Origin: Actinopolyspora alba
GTDB lineage: Bacteria; Actinomycetota; Actinomycetes; Mycobacteriales; Pseudonocardiaceae
Length of the DNA: 64,000 nucleotides
NCBI RefSeq assembly: GCF_900112765.1
Contig: NZ_FOMZ01000006.1
Coordinates: 173,435-237,434, forward strand
Reading direction: 5' to 3'
The position numbers and the translations under genes were made by a program. This document shows, piece by piece, positions 35,994 to 45,406 of the stretch. Within the stretch, counting starts at the first letter, position 1, and each line of letters begins with the position of its first letter. The notes beneath the pieces were generated by a model. It saw only the letters and a program-made list of their open reading frames with translations, did not search any database and had not been told where the DNA came from.

Positions 35994-36730
35994 ATGGGAA
36001 GCGCCATGTTCGACATGTCCCGAAGAGTTCTGTTCCGGCTCGCCGCGGTGGGAACGACTGTGTGGACGATGCCGCCTACCGGGGAGACCGCCCGACTTCT
36101 CTGGAAACCCACCGGTCGGATTTCCACTTTACCGTCCCGAAGGAATGGAAGCATGATCCGCAACGTCCCGTCTTCATCAACGGCACGTACTACTACTACC
36201 TGTACAACGCGGACTACGCCAGCAGTGGGTCAAGCACCACGTGGTGACTGGCCAAGACCGAGGACAACATGGTGTTCCGCGATGAAGGATCGCGACTCCG
36301 AAGAGCACAACGGCCAACGGTGATCTGTGGTCCGGCTCGGCGATCGTTGACACCGACGATACCGCCGGTTTCGGAGCGGGCAGCGTTATCGTGCTCGCCA
36401 CCCAGCGCGATCACGCCAACGGTGACGCACAGGCGCAGTTCCTCTGGTATTCGACCGACTCCGGCCACACCTTCACCACTGGGAGACGGACCGGTGCCGC
36501 CCACCCCCGGTGTGCCGCACTTCCGTGACCCGAAGGTCGGCCGGGACACCGAACGCGGGCACTGGGTTGTGCTCGTCGCCGAGGGAAACAAGATCGGCTT
36601 CTACGCGCGGTCAATCTCCAACGTTGGGCTTAAACCGGCGAGTTCGTCGAGGACGGACTCGGGCTGCTGGAGTGCCCCGATCTGTTCCGGAGCCGAACAC
36701 ATCAGCTCGCCGGGACTGAGCGACGCTCGG
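35994..36730 (+). pseudogene. Second GH32 gene (levan-fructotransferase/levanase type), decayed
   Basis: A signal-like start (MSRRVLFRLAAVGTTVW) leads, after a frame change, into SDFHFTVPKEWKHDPQRP and FINGTYYYYLYNADYA, an in-frame TGA at 36245, then in other frames AKTEDNMVFRDEG, LWSGSAIVDTDD, AGSVIVLATQRDHANG, FRDPKV and LECPDLF. These are consecutive GH32 blades of the type whose nucleophile motif reads KNDPQRP; here the Asn is His. At least three frameshifts, one nonsense codon and loss of the C-terminal half make it a pseudogene. It is not a recent copy of the intact GH32 next door: the motif set differs. The 35619-35993 gap before it holds no gene. Confidence 0.85.
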
Positions 36731-37050
36731 CTACACGGGCGTTCCACACGGATGGAGGAAACCAGTGTTGACCTGTGATGAGGCTCGGTGCAGAACCCTG
36801 ACTCGTTACTGCTGTTGCTGATCGTATTTCGGTTTGATCGATCTGGTGATTTTGTCGGGTGGTGTCGGCTGCCGGTTGGTTCAAGGCGGACGGCGAGCGA
36901 AACTCACCGTGCAGCGAATCGTCCGGCGTGCCCCGCACCACCGTTTACGGCTACCTCACCAACACCAACCAGCAACCCCTACCTTGCGGTTCGCGGGAGC
37001 CCCGGGACGACTGGGCCCAGGGGCCACCACGGCCACCGCGTCCTGTGACG

Positions 37051-37240
37051 AGGTCCGGTCTCGACTACGAGGCATGATCCGGTCGATCATGGCCACGGAC
37101 CTTGCTGGAATCTCGGAGGTCGCACAGCTACTTGCCTGCCGCTGTCCCATTGAAACTTTGTCCCGCCCCGCAGGCGGTGTGATGAGACATCTCCTCCGCC
37201 GCCTGCGGAACATCCGTCACCGTGATTTTATTGGCCCATG
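37051..37240 (+). repeat. Diverged direct repeat, right copy, with HTH-gene start remnant
   Basis: Partner of 26899-27096. Here the repeat still reads as the beginning of a gene: ACGAGGC, ATG, then IRSIMATDLAGISEVAQLL, which looks like the start of small actinobacterial HTH proteins (ISEVAQLL as first DNA-binding helix). Reading then degenerates. It ends about 20 bp from the stop codon of the recombinase gene. Confidence 0.55.
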
Positions 37241-37258
37241 CGGTGAGATTCTCGTTCG

Positions 37259-38533
37259 TCACTCCTCTTCGTCCTCATCCGGTTCCGTCGTGGGGTCGGT
37301 GACCTCGGTGGTCGAGTGCAGAGTGGTGGCGACGAGGTCGGCGGCGCTGCGTTCGGGGTGGCGGGCGGCGTGGTTGTAGACGCTCTGGGTGGTGGCGATG
37401 CTGGTGTGACCGAGGTCGGCCTGGACATCGGCGAGGGCGGCACCGGATTCGACGGCGGTGGTGACGTAGAAGTGACGCAGCGCGTGGGGGTGGAGCGCTT
37501 CGGCGATCTCGCGCAGTTCGGGGCTGGCTCCCGCCAGCCTGCGCAGCAGCTGCCACAGCCCTTGGCGGGTGCATCGACGGCCGCTGCGAGTACTGATCAG
37601 AGGTTGGGGACCGGAGCTGGTCTGGCCGCGTGGGGCTGGACGGTTGCTCTGCTGGGTGGCGTCGCGAGTGTGCAGGTAGTCGGTCAGGGTGGTCTCGACG
37701 CTCTCGGGTAGGTAGACGATGCGGGGTTTGTCGCCCTTACCGGGGACACGCAGCGCGCGGCGACCGCGTGTGGTGTGCAGGTCGGAGCGGTTGAGAGCGC
37801 ACATCTCGCTGACGCGCAGCCCCAGGGTCAGCAGGGCGACCACGGTCGTGGCGCGGGCGGTGTCCTGCGGGGAGGCGCCGCGTCGAGGAGTGGCCGCTGC
37901 GGTGTAGAGCGCGCGCACCTGCTCCACGGTGAGGTTCAGCGCGTGGCCGGTCTCGCGGTTTCCGGACAGCCCGAGGCGGCGACGGTTGAGCGCTGCCGGG
38001 TTACCGCTGGTCAAACCGGTTTCGGCGAGGTGTGCGTAGAGGGCTTTGAGGGTGGCGAGCATGCGTTCGCGAGTGGTGCGGGCCGCCTCGGCGGTGGCCA
38101 GTTCGTCCAGCCAGGCTTTGACGTGGGCGCTGTGGGCTGACAGGGGATCGATCCGGTGAGCGGCGCACCACCGCAGCCAGTGCAGCTCGCGCAGTTTTCC
38201 CGGTGCCGCGGGCGGAGGGCGTCGGGTGGTCGTCTGCGGAGTCGGTGTCCGCGGGTCGAGACCGAGGACTGCGGCGTAGGCATCCACCGTGGCCCCCCAG
38301 CCGGGTGGGCCTGATTCCGCGGCGGCCCAGTCGGCCAGTTCCTCGCGTCCCGCGGGCAGGCCGAGGCCGGTGGCGTAGGTGCGGCGGGTGGCGGCATTGC
38401 CGTAACCGGCCAGCCAGTCGGCGATGGCGGCCAGCAGTCGTACCGGTTGTTCGGCGCCGGGCCACGGTTCATGGGGGTGCCCAGTTTTCGGCGTCCTCGA
38501 TGCGGCTCGCTCCAGCGGGCTGTTCTTAGTCAT
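37259..38533 (-). CDS. Tyrosine recombinase/integrase
   Basis: 424 residues from the ATG behind AAAGGTGAAA. An N-terminal extension of about 100 residues is followed by a SAM-like core-binding domain (HSAHVKAWLDELATAEAARTT) and the catalytic domain: Arg in LLTLGLRVSEMCAL, the KGDKPRIVYLP lysine hairpin, HPHALRHFYVTTAV (His-x-x-Arg), DLGHTSIATTQSVYNHAA (His and nucleophile Tyr). All catalytic residues are present. The C-terminus is very acidic (EPDEDEEE). Typical of mobile-element or plasmid integrases; the partner is the divergent coiled-coil gene. No excisionase was found. Confidence 0.9.
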   Translation of the reverse strand: MTKNSPLERAASRTPKTGHPHEPWPGAEQPVRLLAAIADWLAGYGNAATRRTYATGLGLPAGREELADWAAAESGPPGWGATVDAYAAVLGLDPRTPTPQTTTRRPPPAAPGKLRELHWLRWCAAHRIDPLSAHSAHVKAWLDELATAEAARTTRERMLATLKALYAHLAETGLTSGNPAALNRRRLGLSGNRETGHALNLTVEQVRALYTAAATPRRGASPQDTARATTVVALLTLGLRVSEMCALNRSDLHTTRGRRALRVPGKGDKPRIVYLPESVETTLTDYLHTRDATQQSNRPAPRGQTSSGPQPLISTRSGRRCTRQGLWQLLRRLAGASPELREIAEALHPHALRHFYVTTAVESGAALADVQADLGHTSIATTQSVYNHAARHPERSAADLVATTLHSTTEVTDPTTEPDEDEEE

Positions 38534-38673
38534 TTTCACCTTTCGAATCCTCCTGCGGCACGTCTCATCGAGGTTAGCAACAAAACAACATTTTCGTAGC
38601 AAAGGTAGTTATTTATAATAAAACTCAAAACCAATGTTGCGATATATATAACTTAAAACTAGGCTGATGGATC
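38534..38673. promoter_or_regulatory. AT-rich divergent control region of the recombinase/coiled-coil pair
   Basis: A 140-bp gap that is AT-rich in its middle (38570-38660), including runs such as TTATTTATAATAAAA and GATATATATAACTTAAAA, against a background of roughly 70% GC. It contains a 7-bp inverted repeat CAACATT/AATGTTG flanking the AT core. It must carry both promoters, and could also be a recombination or DNA-bending site, or a plasmid-type origin or centromere. This base composition is the most abrupt in the window. Confidence 0.6.
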
Positions 38674-39804
38674 ATGGAAACTGCCACCGACGACACGGCC
38701 CCGCAGGGCCGGTGCAAGCTGGCCGTCTGCCGCGCCCCACTGCCTCCCGCCGGCCCCCGGGGTGGTCGACCTCCCGAGTACTGCCCGGACCGCACCTGGC
38801 CCGGCGGCAAGACCTGCAAACAACTCGCCGCCGCCCAGTCCGCCCTGCACGAGGCTTTCGGCGACGCCCCCGGTGCCACGTTGGACAGCGCGGCCGGCGA
38901 CTTCGCCCGAGCCGCCGACGCCCTCGCCGCTCCACTGTCCGAGCTGCACGCTGCCCTGGAACAGGTACGCGGCCAGGTCACCGAGGAACTGGGCACCGCC
39001 GCGGCAACCGCCACCAGCGCTCGCGCCGAAGCCGCCGAAGCCCACGAGACAACCCGAATCGCGGAGAACGCTCGTACCGAGGCCGAGCAGGCCCAAGCAC
39101 TCGCCGAGCAGGCCCGATCAGAGGCCGAAACCGCCGCGACCGAAGCCCGAGGAGAAGCCGAGCAAGCCCGGTCCGAGGCCGAGCAGGCCCGCTCGGAGCG
39201 AGCCGCCGCCATCGACGCACAGCACCGGGCCGAAACCCAGGCCGCCGCGCACGAGGCCACCGCGACAGCCGCCACCGACCGCGCCACCACGGCCGAGGAG
39301 CGTGCCGCGACCGCGACCACCGAGCTGACCCAGGCGCGCGAACGCATCGCCGCCCTGGAGGCCGAACGTGACGCGTTGCGGTCCACGCTGGAGACCGAGC
39401 GCCGAACGCACGAGACCACCGAGGCAGACCTCCGGCACGCCCGCGACACCGCCCAGACGGCCACCCAGGCCGCCGAGACTCGCGTCGAACAGGCCCAAAC
39501 TCACCTCAACCAAGCGCTGACTCGCGCGGACAACGCCGAGACCCGTGCCGAACAGGCCGAATCCCAACTCAGCCAGGTCCACCAGCTGGCTACCGACGCA
39601 GCTGCCGACGCCGCCACCGCACGGGCAACCGCCGAGACCGTCACCAGCGAACTGACCCAGGCCAGGACCCGACTACGGAACCTGCACGAGGTCCTTCTCC
39701 AACCGCACGAGACCGACGAGCATCTCCGGAACCGTCTGCTCACGGCCCTGCTCCACGATCCGGCCGAGCAGCCTCCGGACCCCGATGAGACCGGCACACC
39801 ATGA
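38674..39804 (+). CDS. KfrA-like alanine-rich coiled-coil protein with N-terminal Cys motif
   Basis: 376 residues. The first 50 carry a zinc-finger-like set of cysteines (GRCKLAVCRAPLP, YCPDRTWPGGKTCKQL). From about 60 to 350 the protein is an almost unbroken coiled coil, rich in Ala, Glu, Arg, Thr and Gln with heptads (EAEQAQALAEQARSEAETAA). The layout, a DNA- or metal-binding head plus a long coil, is that of plasmid protein KfrA and of structural partition proteins, but the head is different, so function is inferred. It is divergent from the recombinase with only the AT-rich gap between. Confidence 0.7.
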   Translation: METATDDTAPQGRCKLAVCRAPLPPAGPRGGRPPEYCPDRTWPGGKTCKQLAAAQSALHEAFGDAPGATLDSAAGDFARAADALAAPLSELHAALEQVRGQVTEELGTAAATATSARAEAAEAHETTRIAENARTEAEQAQALAEQARSEAETAATEARGEAEQARSEAEQARSERAAAIDAQHRAETQAAAHEATATAATDRATTAEERAATATTELTQARERIAALEAERDALRSTLETERRTHETTEADLRHARDTAQTATQAAETRVEQAQTHLNQALTRADNAETRAEQAESQLSQVHQLATDAAADAATARATAETVTSELTQARTRLRNLHEVLLQPHETDEHLRNRLLTALLHDPAEQPPDPDETGTP

Positions 39805-40094
39805 GCGCCCATGGTCATTCCACCCGCTGATCACAGGTCGTTAGCACGGCATCCGTGGCGGCGGAGTCCCCGGTTCCTACGTCGGGCCGCAGGTTGGGGA
39901 CTGCTCGATCGTGGTGTGCGCCGGATCGCGGTCATCGGGAGTGGGTGGGGTGGGGGAAAACGATGTTCTCCGTGAGCTCGGTGTCGTACGGGGAGTGCTG
40001 TGGTCAACCTCGAGAGTTCTACCGGTGCCCCGGCCGGCGCCGTCCCGACCACCAGTGCTGGTGCCGCGACAGGAATAGGTGCTGGACGGAGTGC

Positions 40095-40157
40095 GAGCTC
40101 GTGCTGCTGCTTGGGCGAGAGCTTGGGCTGCTTGCCACGCAGCTTTCCCCCGGCCAC
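40095..40157 (-). pseudogene. Serine-recombinase C-terminal fragment
   Basis: Minus-strand codons read GKLRGKQPKLSPKQQHEL, the hinge and first helix of the C-terminal HTH of Tn3-type resolvases (usually G-R-P-x-K-L-S/T-P-E-Q). The catalytic domain before it and the recognition helix after it are missing or out of frame. The rest of 39805-40321 has no gene. Confidence 0.4.
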
Positions 40158-40321
40158 GGCACGCCACCCGCTGCGTCTGCGGGTGTGCGTAAGGGCTTCC
40201 CTTCCGTACGCAGCATCCGCTCGGCGTGGTGGTCAACCGGCCCTCACTGTGGCCTGGCCGATGAATCATCCGCGCCGTGTTGGTCTGTACGCCGAATACG
40301 GACTCACGGGAGGCTGACGCC

Positions 40322-40885
40322 ATGCGGAAACTGACTTTTGGCATGAACCTGAGCCTGGACGGCTACATCGCCGCGCCCGGCGACGACCTCAGCTGGAGCG
40401 TGCCGAGCGACGAGCTGTTCCAGTGGTGGTCCGACCGGGTGGGGGAGACGGGCCTGGCGCTGTACGGGCGCAAACTGTGGGAGACGATGAGCTCCCACTG
40501 GCCGACCGCCGACCAGCAGCCTGGCGCCACACCGGCGCAGATCGAGTTCGCCCGTCGTTGGCGGAACATGCCGAAGGTGGTGTTCTCCTCGACGACCAGC
40601 GCAGTCGACTGGAACGCCCGCCTGGTCACCGGCGACGCTGTAACCGAGATCACCCGGATCAAGACTGAGGATGGCGGTCCCATGGATGTCGGCGGCGCCA
40701 CCCTTGCTGCGGCGGCCATGCGGGCCGGGCTGATCGACGAGTACGCGATCGTCGCCCACCCGATCCTGGTGGGCGGCGGCACGCCGTTCTTCACGGCCCT
40801 GGACAACTGGGTGAATCTGAACCTGGTGGAGATCCGGACGTTTCCCGACGACGTGCTTCTGACCAGGTACGAGACCAGGCGCTGA
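40322..40885 (+). CDS. RibD/DHFR-like reductase family protein
   Basis: 187 residues with GGGAGG 8 bases before the ATG. MRKLTFGMNLSLDGYIAAPG, LALYGRKLWETM, MDVGGATLAAAAMRAGLIDE and HPILVGGGTPFF make a complete single RibD C-terminal fold. It is more like the YyaP/YwjB-type stand-alone proteins than the copy at 7267. It probably binds NADPH; substrate unknown. It stands in a region of gene debris but appears intact. Confidence 0.85.
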   Translation: MRKLTFGMNLSLDGYIAAPGDDLSWSVPSDELFQWWSDRVGETGLALYGRKLWETMSSHWPTADQQPGATPAQIEFARRWRNMPKVVFSSTTSAVDWNARLVTGDAVTEITRIKTEDGGPMDVGGATLAAAAMRAGLIDEYAIVAHPILVGGGTPFFTALDNWVNLNLVEIRTFPDDVLLTRYETRR

Positions 40886-40987
40886 ATATCCGACCTCGGA
40901 TCGGCGCGGTCTCGGGCCACCCAGGGATCCCGTCCCGCTGAGGGGGCGGTTTGCGAGACCCGAGCTGCACCGTCGTAGCCTTACCTT

Positions 40988-41056
40988 GTGCTCAGGCTCG
41001 GGATTCCCGTGATCGGCGTGGCCGACATGGATCGCGCTGTCAACTTCTGGACGTGA
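40988..41056 (+). pseudogene. Glyoxalase/VOC-family N-terminal fragment
   Basis: GTG 40988 starts LRLGIPVIGVADMDRAVNFW followed by T and a stop. This is the first beta-alpha unit of vicinal-oxygen-chelate proteins (V-x-D-M-x-R-A-V-x-F-W/Y). Only 22 codons remain; the rest of the gene is gone. Confidence 0.6.
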
Positions 41057-41116
41057 AGATGTCAACCTCGACTGGCCCCGGAGTGACGGCCTGAGATGGA
41101 CCCGCGCGAGCTCTCT

Positions 41117-41656
41117 TCAGACTGACGGTTGTTGGTCGAGCAGCCTGACGGGGTCGGCGCTGTAGGCGACCATCCAGCTGGGGTCGATGCGATACCACAC
41201 GTTCTCGTCCCAGAACGGATCGTCGCCGTCGCCGTCGTAGTGGTTGACGAGGTAGTCGCGGATTGTCGGCCAAGTCGGGTCGCTGCTCGTCCCCTCGGAG
41301 TTCAGCGGAACGGCGTGTCCATGCGTGAAAATGCCGAGCTGCTCGCCGCGCATGAAGGTCGCGCTGATGCCGGGCCGCGCCGCGAGATGACGGGCTTTAG
41401 CGGCCTGACGGTGGGTGCCGACGATCCAACGGCCGTGCAGGAGGTGCCCGTCGGCGCCGCTGATGCGTGGCTCACCATGCCGGGTGACCGTGGCAATGGC
41501 CAGGGTGCACATGCCTTGGCAGACTCGGACGACCTGCTCGGCGTCCAAGGTACTTTCACCTGGCCGGATGATCGATTTGAGGTGGCTGCTGGAGTCAGTC
41601 CAAGACGTGTCGAGCAGGACTTGAAGGCTGCGGAGCTCGTCGAGAGTTTCGAACAT
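41117..41656 (-). CDS. Pyridoxamine 5'-phosphate oxidase-like flavin-binding protein
   Basis: 179 residues of the split-barrel PPOX fold. GMCTLAIATVTRHGEPRISG, HGRWIVGTHRQAAKARHLAARP and ISATFMRGEQLGIFTHGHAV supply the phosphate-binding and dimer-contact segments; PFWDENVWYRIDPSWMVAY closes the barrel. Members bind FMN or F420 and reduce varied substrates; the present one cannot be assigned. No partner gene adjoins; the convergent debris suggests it is transcribed alone. Confidence 0.8.
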   Translation of the reverse strand: MFETLDELRSLQVLLDTSWTDSSSHLKSIIRPGESTLDAEQVVRVCQGMCTLAIATVTRHGEPRISGADGHLLHGRWIVGTHRQAAKARHLAARPGISATFMRGEQLGIFTHGHAVPLNSEGTSSDPTWPTIRDYLVNHYDGDGDDPFWDENVWYRIDPSWMVAYSADPVRLLDQQPSV

Positions 41657-41750
41657 TCGGCTAGTTAATCAGCTCCCACCGACAAAAGCGCCCGTTCGCC
41701 GATGCGGATTAGCTGGGCAGCGACTCTCTCGCCTCTCATCAAGGCCAACC

Positions 41751-41888
41751 GGCTGCTCCGCCGACGAACAAGACCGCACCGCCCAACAACAGCGCCTGAC
41801 CGAGCTCGGCGTCGCTGACGAGCGGATCTATCTTGACCACGGACTGACTGGAACCACCCGAGCCCGCCCTGGTCTCGATACCGACTGA
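41751..41888 (+). pseudogene. Serine-recombinase (resolvase) N-terminal fragment
   Basis: The frame reads SADEQDRTAQQQRLTELGV, then ERIYLDHGLTGTTRARPGL and stops. This is the segment just after the catalytic serine of Tn3-type resolvases (normally RVSTDEQDLTAQRxxL). The catalytic-serine strand before it and the arginine helix after it are absent. Confidence 0.7.
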
Positions 41889-42045
41889 CCCGCCGACCTA
41901 CTCTGCCCCTCAGGACAGCTTCAGGAGCACAGGGCCAAGGAAGAATCCGGGACGAAGAGCCCGCACAGCCGATCGTGTCGTCGAGGGCCACTTCGGCCGG
42001 CGCCTCGTCCCATTACCGCTGGAACTCGTCACGATCGGTGGGCCG

Positions 42046-42243
42046 GTGCGGTCGTTGTCGGCCTGGATGAGCGGAGATCCGCATCTCGGAGAACGAATGG
42101 TCGAGCGGTGTGTGCGGATGTTCGTCGCCGTCGACGACACGTTCCGAGACGCAGGTTCCGGGGCCATTCGTCGCCGCGTCCGGCACGAGCTCCTCTCGGA
42201 AACCGCGGCGAACGTTCTTGACACCCACCGCCCCGGGCCATAG
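42046..42243 (+). pseudogene. Unrecognised coding fragment
   Basis: A 65-codon frame with coding character, open upstream to about 41900 (LVPLPLELVTIGGPVRSLSAW) and ending with VRHELLSETAANVL. It is mostly helical and contains no motif I know. It lacks a ribosome site and lies between two obvious gene fragments, so it is probably the tail of a broken gene. Between 41889 and 42374 nothing else is supported except the inverted repeat below. Confidence 0.3.
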
Positions 42244-42254
42244 CGTGAGATCAA

Positions 42255-43528
<1,274 letters not shown>

Positions 43529-43586
43529 AGTGGTTCGCCCCGCTTCGCCGCACAGGGGCGGAGTCGGCGGATACGTGTGTGATGGG

Positions 43587-44279
43587 ATGTCTGCCGTGCG
43601 AGCTTCACGGTACCCCGCCGCGGCCGTGTCAACATCCGATTGGCGCGTGTTCGCCGGTGAGGAGCTGTCACCGATCCTGCGTGGCGCCCTGGAGATGTTT
43701 CACGAGCACGGGTACCACGGAACGTCCGTGCGGATGATCGCCAACAGGGTGGGGGTCACCGTACCCGCGCTGTACTACCACTACGAGAACAAGCAGGCGA
43801 TGCTCGCCGCGCTGCTGGAGTCCGGCCTCCGGGAACTGGTCACCCGTGCTCACCAGGCGGTCGCCGAAAGCAGCGAGGACCCCGTGGAACGGTTCGCGAA
43901 TCTGGTCGAGTGCCTCGTGCTGTGCATGACACATCGGTTGCAGTGGGCCTCGTTGGACTCCGAGCTGCGGCACCTCGACTCCGTCAACCGGGAACACTAC
44001 GCGGCGCTTCGCAAGGAGATCGAGACCCTGTTCGCCACGATTCTGCACACGGGTACACAGCGGGGGATTTTCGACACCGCTGGTGTCACGGACACCGCAC
44101 GAGCGCTGCTCGGCATGTTTCAGGCCATCGTGACCTGGTACGACCCGGCCGGATCAGTATCGCCGGAGGAGCTCGCCGAACGCTACGTCGGGATAGCCGC
44201 CCGCTGCGTGGGCGTCAGTGAGCGGGTGCTGCGTCGGCTCGATTCACGTGGTGGTACTCGTCCGGATCGGACCGAGTAG
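43587..44279 (+). CDS. TetR-family regulator
   Basis: 230 residues from ATG 43587; a GTG at 43530, one base after the previous stop, is also possible and neither has a strong ribosome site. HTH: FHEHGYHGTSVRMIANRVGVTVPALYYHYENKQAML, the usual TetR N-terminal helices. The C-terminal domain (SELRHLDSVNREHYAALRKEIE) resembles regulators of acyl-CoA metabolism. It is cotranscribed with the nitronate monooxygenase and probably binds the palindrome at 42255. Confidence 0.85.
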   Translation: MSAVRASRYPAAAVSTSDWRVFAGEELSPILRGALEMFHEHGYHGTSVRMIANRVGVTVPALYYHYENKQAMLAALLESGLRELVTRAHQAVAESSEDPVERFANLVECLVLCMTHRLQWASLDSELRHLDSVNREHYAALRKEIETLFATILHTGTQRGIFDTAGVTDTARALLGMFQAIVTWYDPAGSVSPEELAERYVGIAARCVGVSERVLRRLDSRGGTRPDRTE

Positions 44280-44315
44280 CACCACGCGCCGTGCCGCCCG
44301 ACCCGCTGCGTGGTG
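44280..44315. terminator. Hairpin between convergent TetR and isochorismatase genes
   Basis: CACCACGC and GCGTGGTG, a perfect 8-bp stem around a 20-base GC-rich loop, starting at the base after the TetR stop codon. Position between convergent genes supports a terminator. Confidence 0.5.
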
Positions 44316-44335
44316 GGAGCTGTCCCCAGGAGCGC

Positions 44336-44899
44336 TCAGCCCACCGGTTCGAACCCGACCCCATCGGTCGGAACGGTCTGGGCGGCACGTCCCGGCGCAC
44401 CGGAGTGGTTCCAGTAGAGGTTGGTGTAGGCGATCGCCTCCGCGGCACCGATCGGCGAGCCCAGCTGCCGTAGGTCCTCGGTGGTGTGGGCGTCCCCGAC
44501 CAGCACGGTGTCGTAGCCGCGCACCAACGCGCCGTGCAGTGTGGCGCGGATGCAGGCGTCGGTCCGGGCGCCGGTGACCACCAGCCGTCCCACCCCGCGT
44601 GCGGCCAGGACCGGCTCCAGCTCGGTTTCCTCGAAGGAGTCGCCGTAGCGCTTGTGCACCAGCGGCTCGTCGTCGTTCCGGGAGAGTTGGGGAACGTATT
44701 CCCATTCGGGCGAGCCGAAGGCCAGTTCCTCGTCGGAGTGCTGCACCCACACCACCGGGACCGCTTCGGCGCGGGCTCGGTCGACGAGCGCACCGATGTT
44801 GGCGACAACGGCATCGCGGTTGTGGGCCTCGGCGACGACACCGCGCTGCATGTCGATGACGAGCAGGGCGGAACGGGGCCGGTCGGGCAGGCTGGGCAT
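44336..44899 (-). CDS. Isochorismatase-family cysteine hydrolase
   Basis: 187 residues from ATG 44899, chosen because GAGGTG lies about 9 bases upstream; two earlier in-frame ATGs exist (44917 and 44935 region). Catalytic triad of the cysteine-hydrolase branch: Asp in SALLVIDMQRG, Lys in VHKRYGDSF, Cys in GARTDACIRAT. The cysteine makes it an amidase/nicotinamidase-like enzyme, not a true isochorismatase (which lacks the nucleophile). Substrate unknown; monocistronic. Confidence 0.85.
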   Translation of the reverse strand: MPSLPDRPRSALLVIDMQRGVVAEAHNRDAVVANIGALVDRARAEAVPVVWVQHSDEELAFGSPEWEYVPQLSRNDDEPLVHKRYGDSFEETELEPVLAARGVGRLVVTGARTDACIRATLHGALVRGYDTVLVGDAHTTEDLRQLGSPIGAAEAIAYTNLYWNHSGAPGRAAQTVPTDGVGFEPVG

Positions 44900-45205
44900 C
44901 GGAACGCACCTCGGCATCTCGTGTCGGTCGACCACTGAGAAGTCGGACTCTACCGGCGGGCACCGACAGGGCCGCCGGTCTCGACGGCGACGCGTTCCTG
45001 CTCGGCGCCGGTGTGTGGCAGCAGCTCGCGTGTGGCCTCGGGCTGTCGGTCGGCCGCCCTCGGACCGATATCAGGGCCGGTGGTCACGTTCGGAGTTTCA
45101 CTGTCACTTCGCGCACGCCTCCGTTGAGACGATCCTCTCGGAGTGGTGTCGGCGTACGATCAAGACGGTTTTCTGTCCAACTGGCGAAGAACCAACGGAG
45201 GCACG

Positions 45206-45406
45206 ATGAAAATCGAGATCGACGAGGAGAAATGCATCGGCGCCGGGCAGTGCGTCATGAGCGCCCCGGAAACCTTCGATCAACGTGACGAGGACGGAGT
45301 CGCTTTCCTGCTCGAGGAGTCACCGGCACCGAAACGTCGGGCGCGGGTCCATGAGGCCGCGACACTGTGCCCGGCCGCCGCGATCACGGTTGTCGAGGAC
45401 CACTAG
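45206..45406 (+). CDS. Small [3Fe-4S]-type ferredoxin
   Basis: 66 residues with GGAGG 5 bases before the ATG. MKIEIDEEKCIGAGQCVMSAPETF carries two cluster cysteines and ATLCPAAAITV the third; the position usual for the fourth ligand is alanine (CIGAGQ), the pattern of single-cluster actinobacterial ferredoxins that feed electrons to cytochromes P450. No P450 or ferredoxin reductase lies in the window, so it is an orphan. Its stop overlaps the end of the convergent MerR-peroxiredoxin gene by 4 bases. Confidence 0.88.
   Translation: MKIEIDEEKCIGAGQCVMSAPETFDQRDEDGVAFLLEESPAPKRRARVHEAATLCPAAAITVVEDH

Noticed and set aside
36925-36980. Short frame GVPRTTVYGYLTN resembling a resolvase recognition helix
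   Set aside because: Only about 15 residues match; too short to call, although it would fit the debris around the recombinase.
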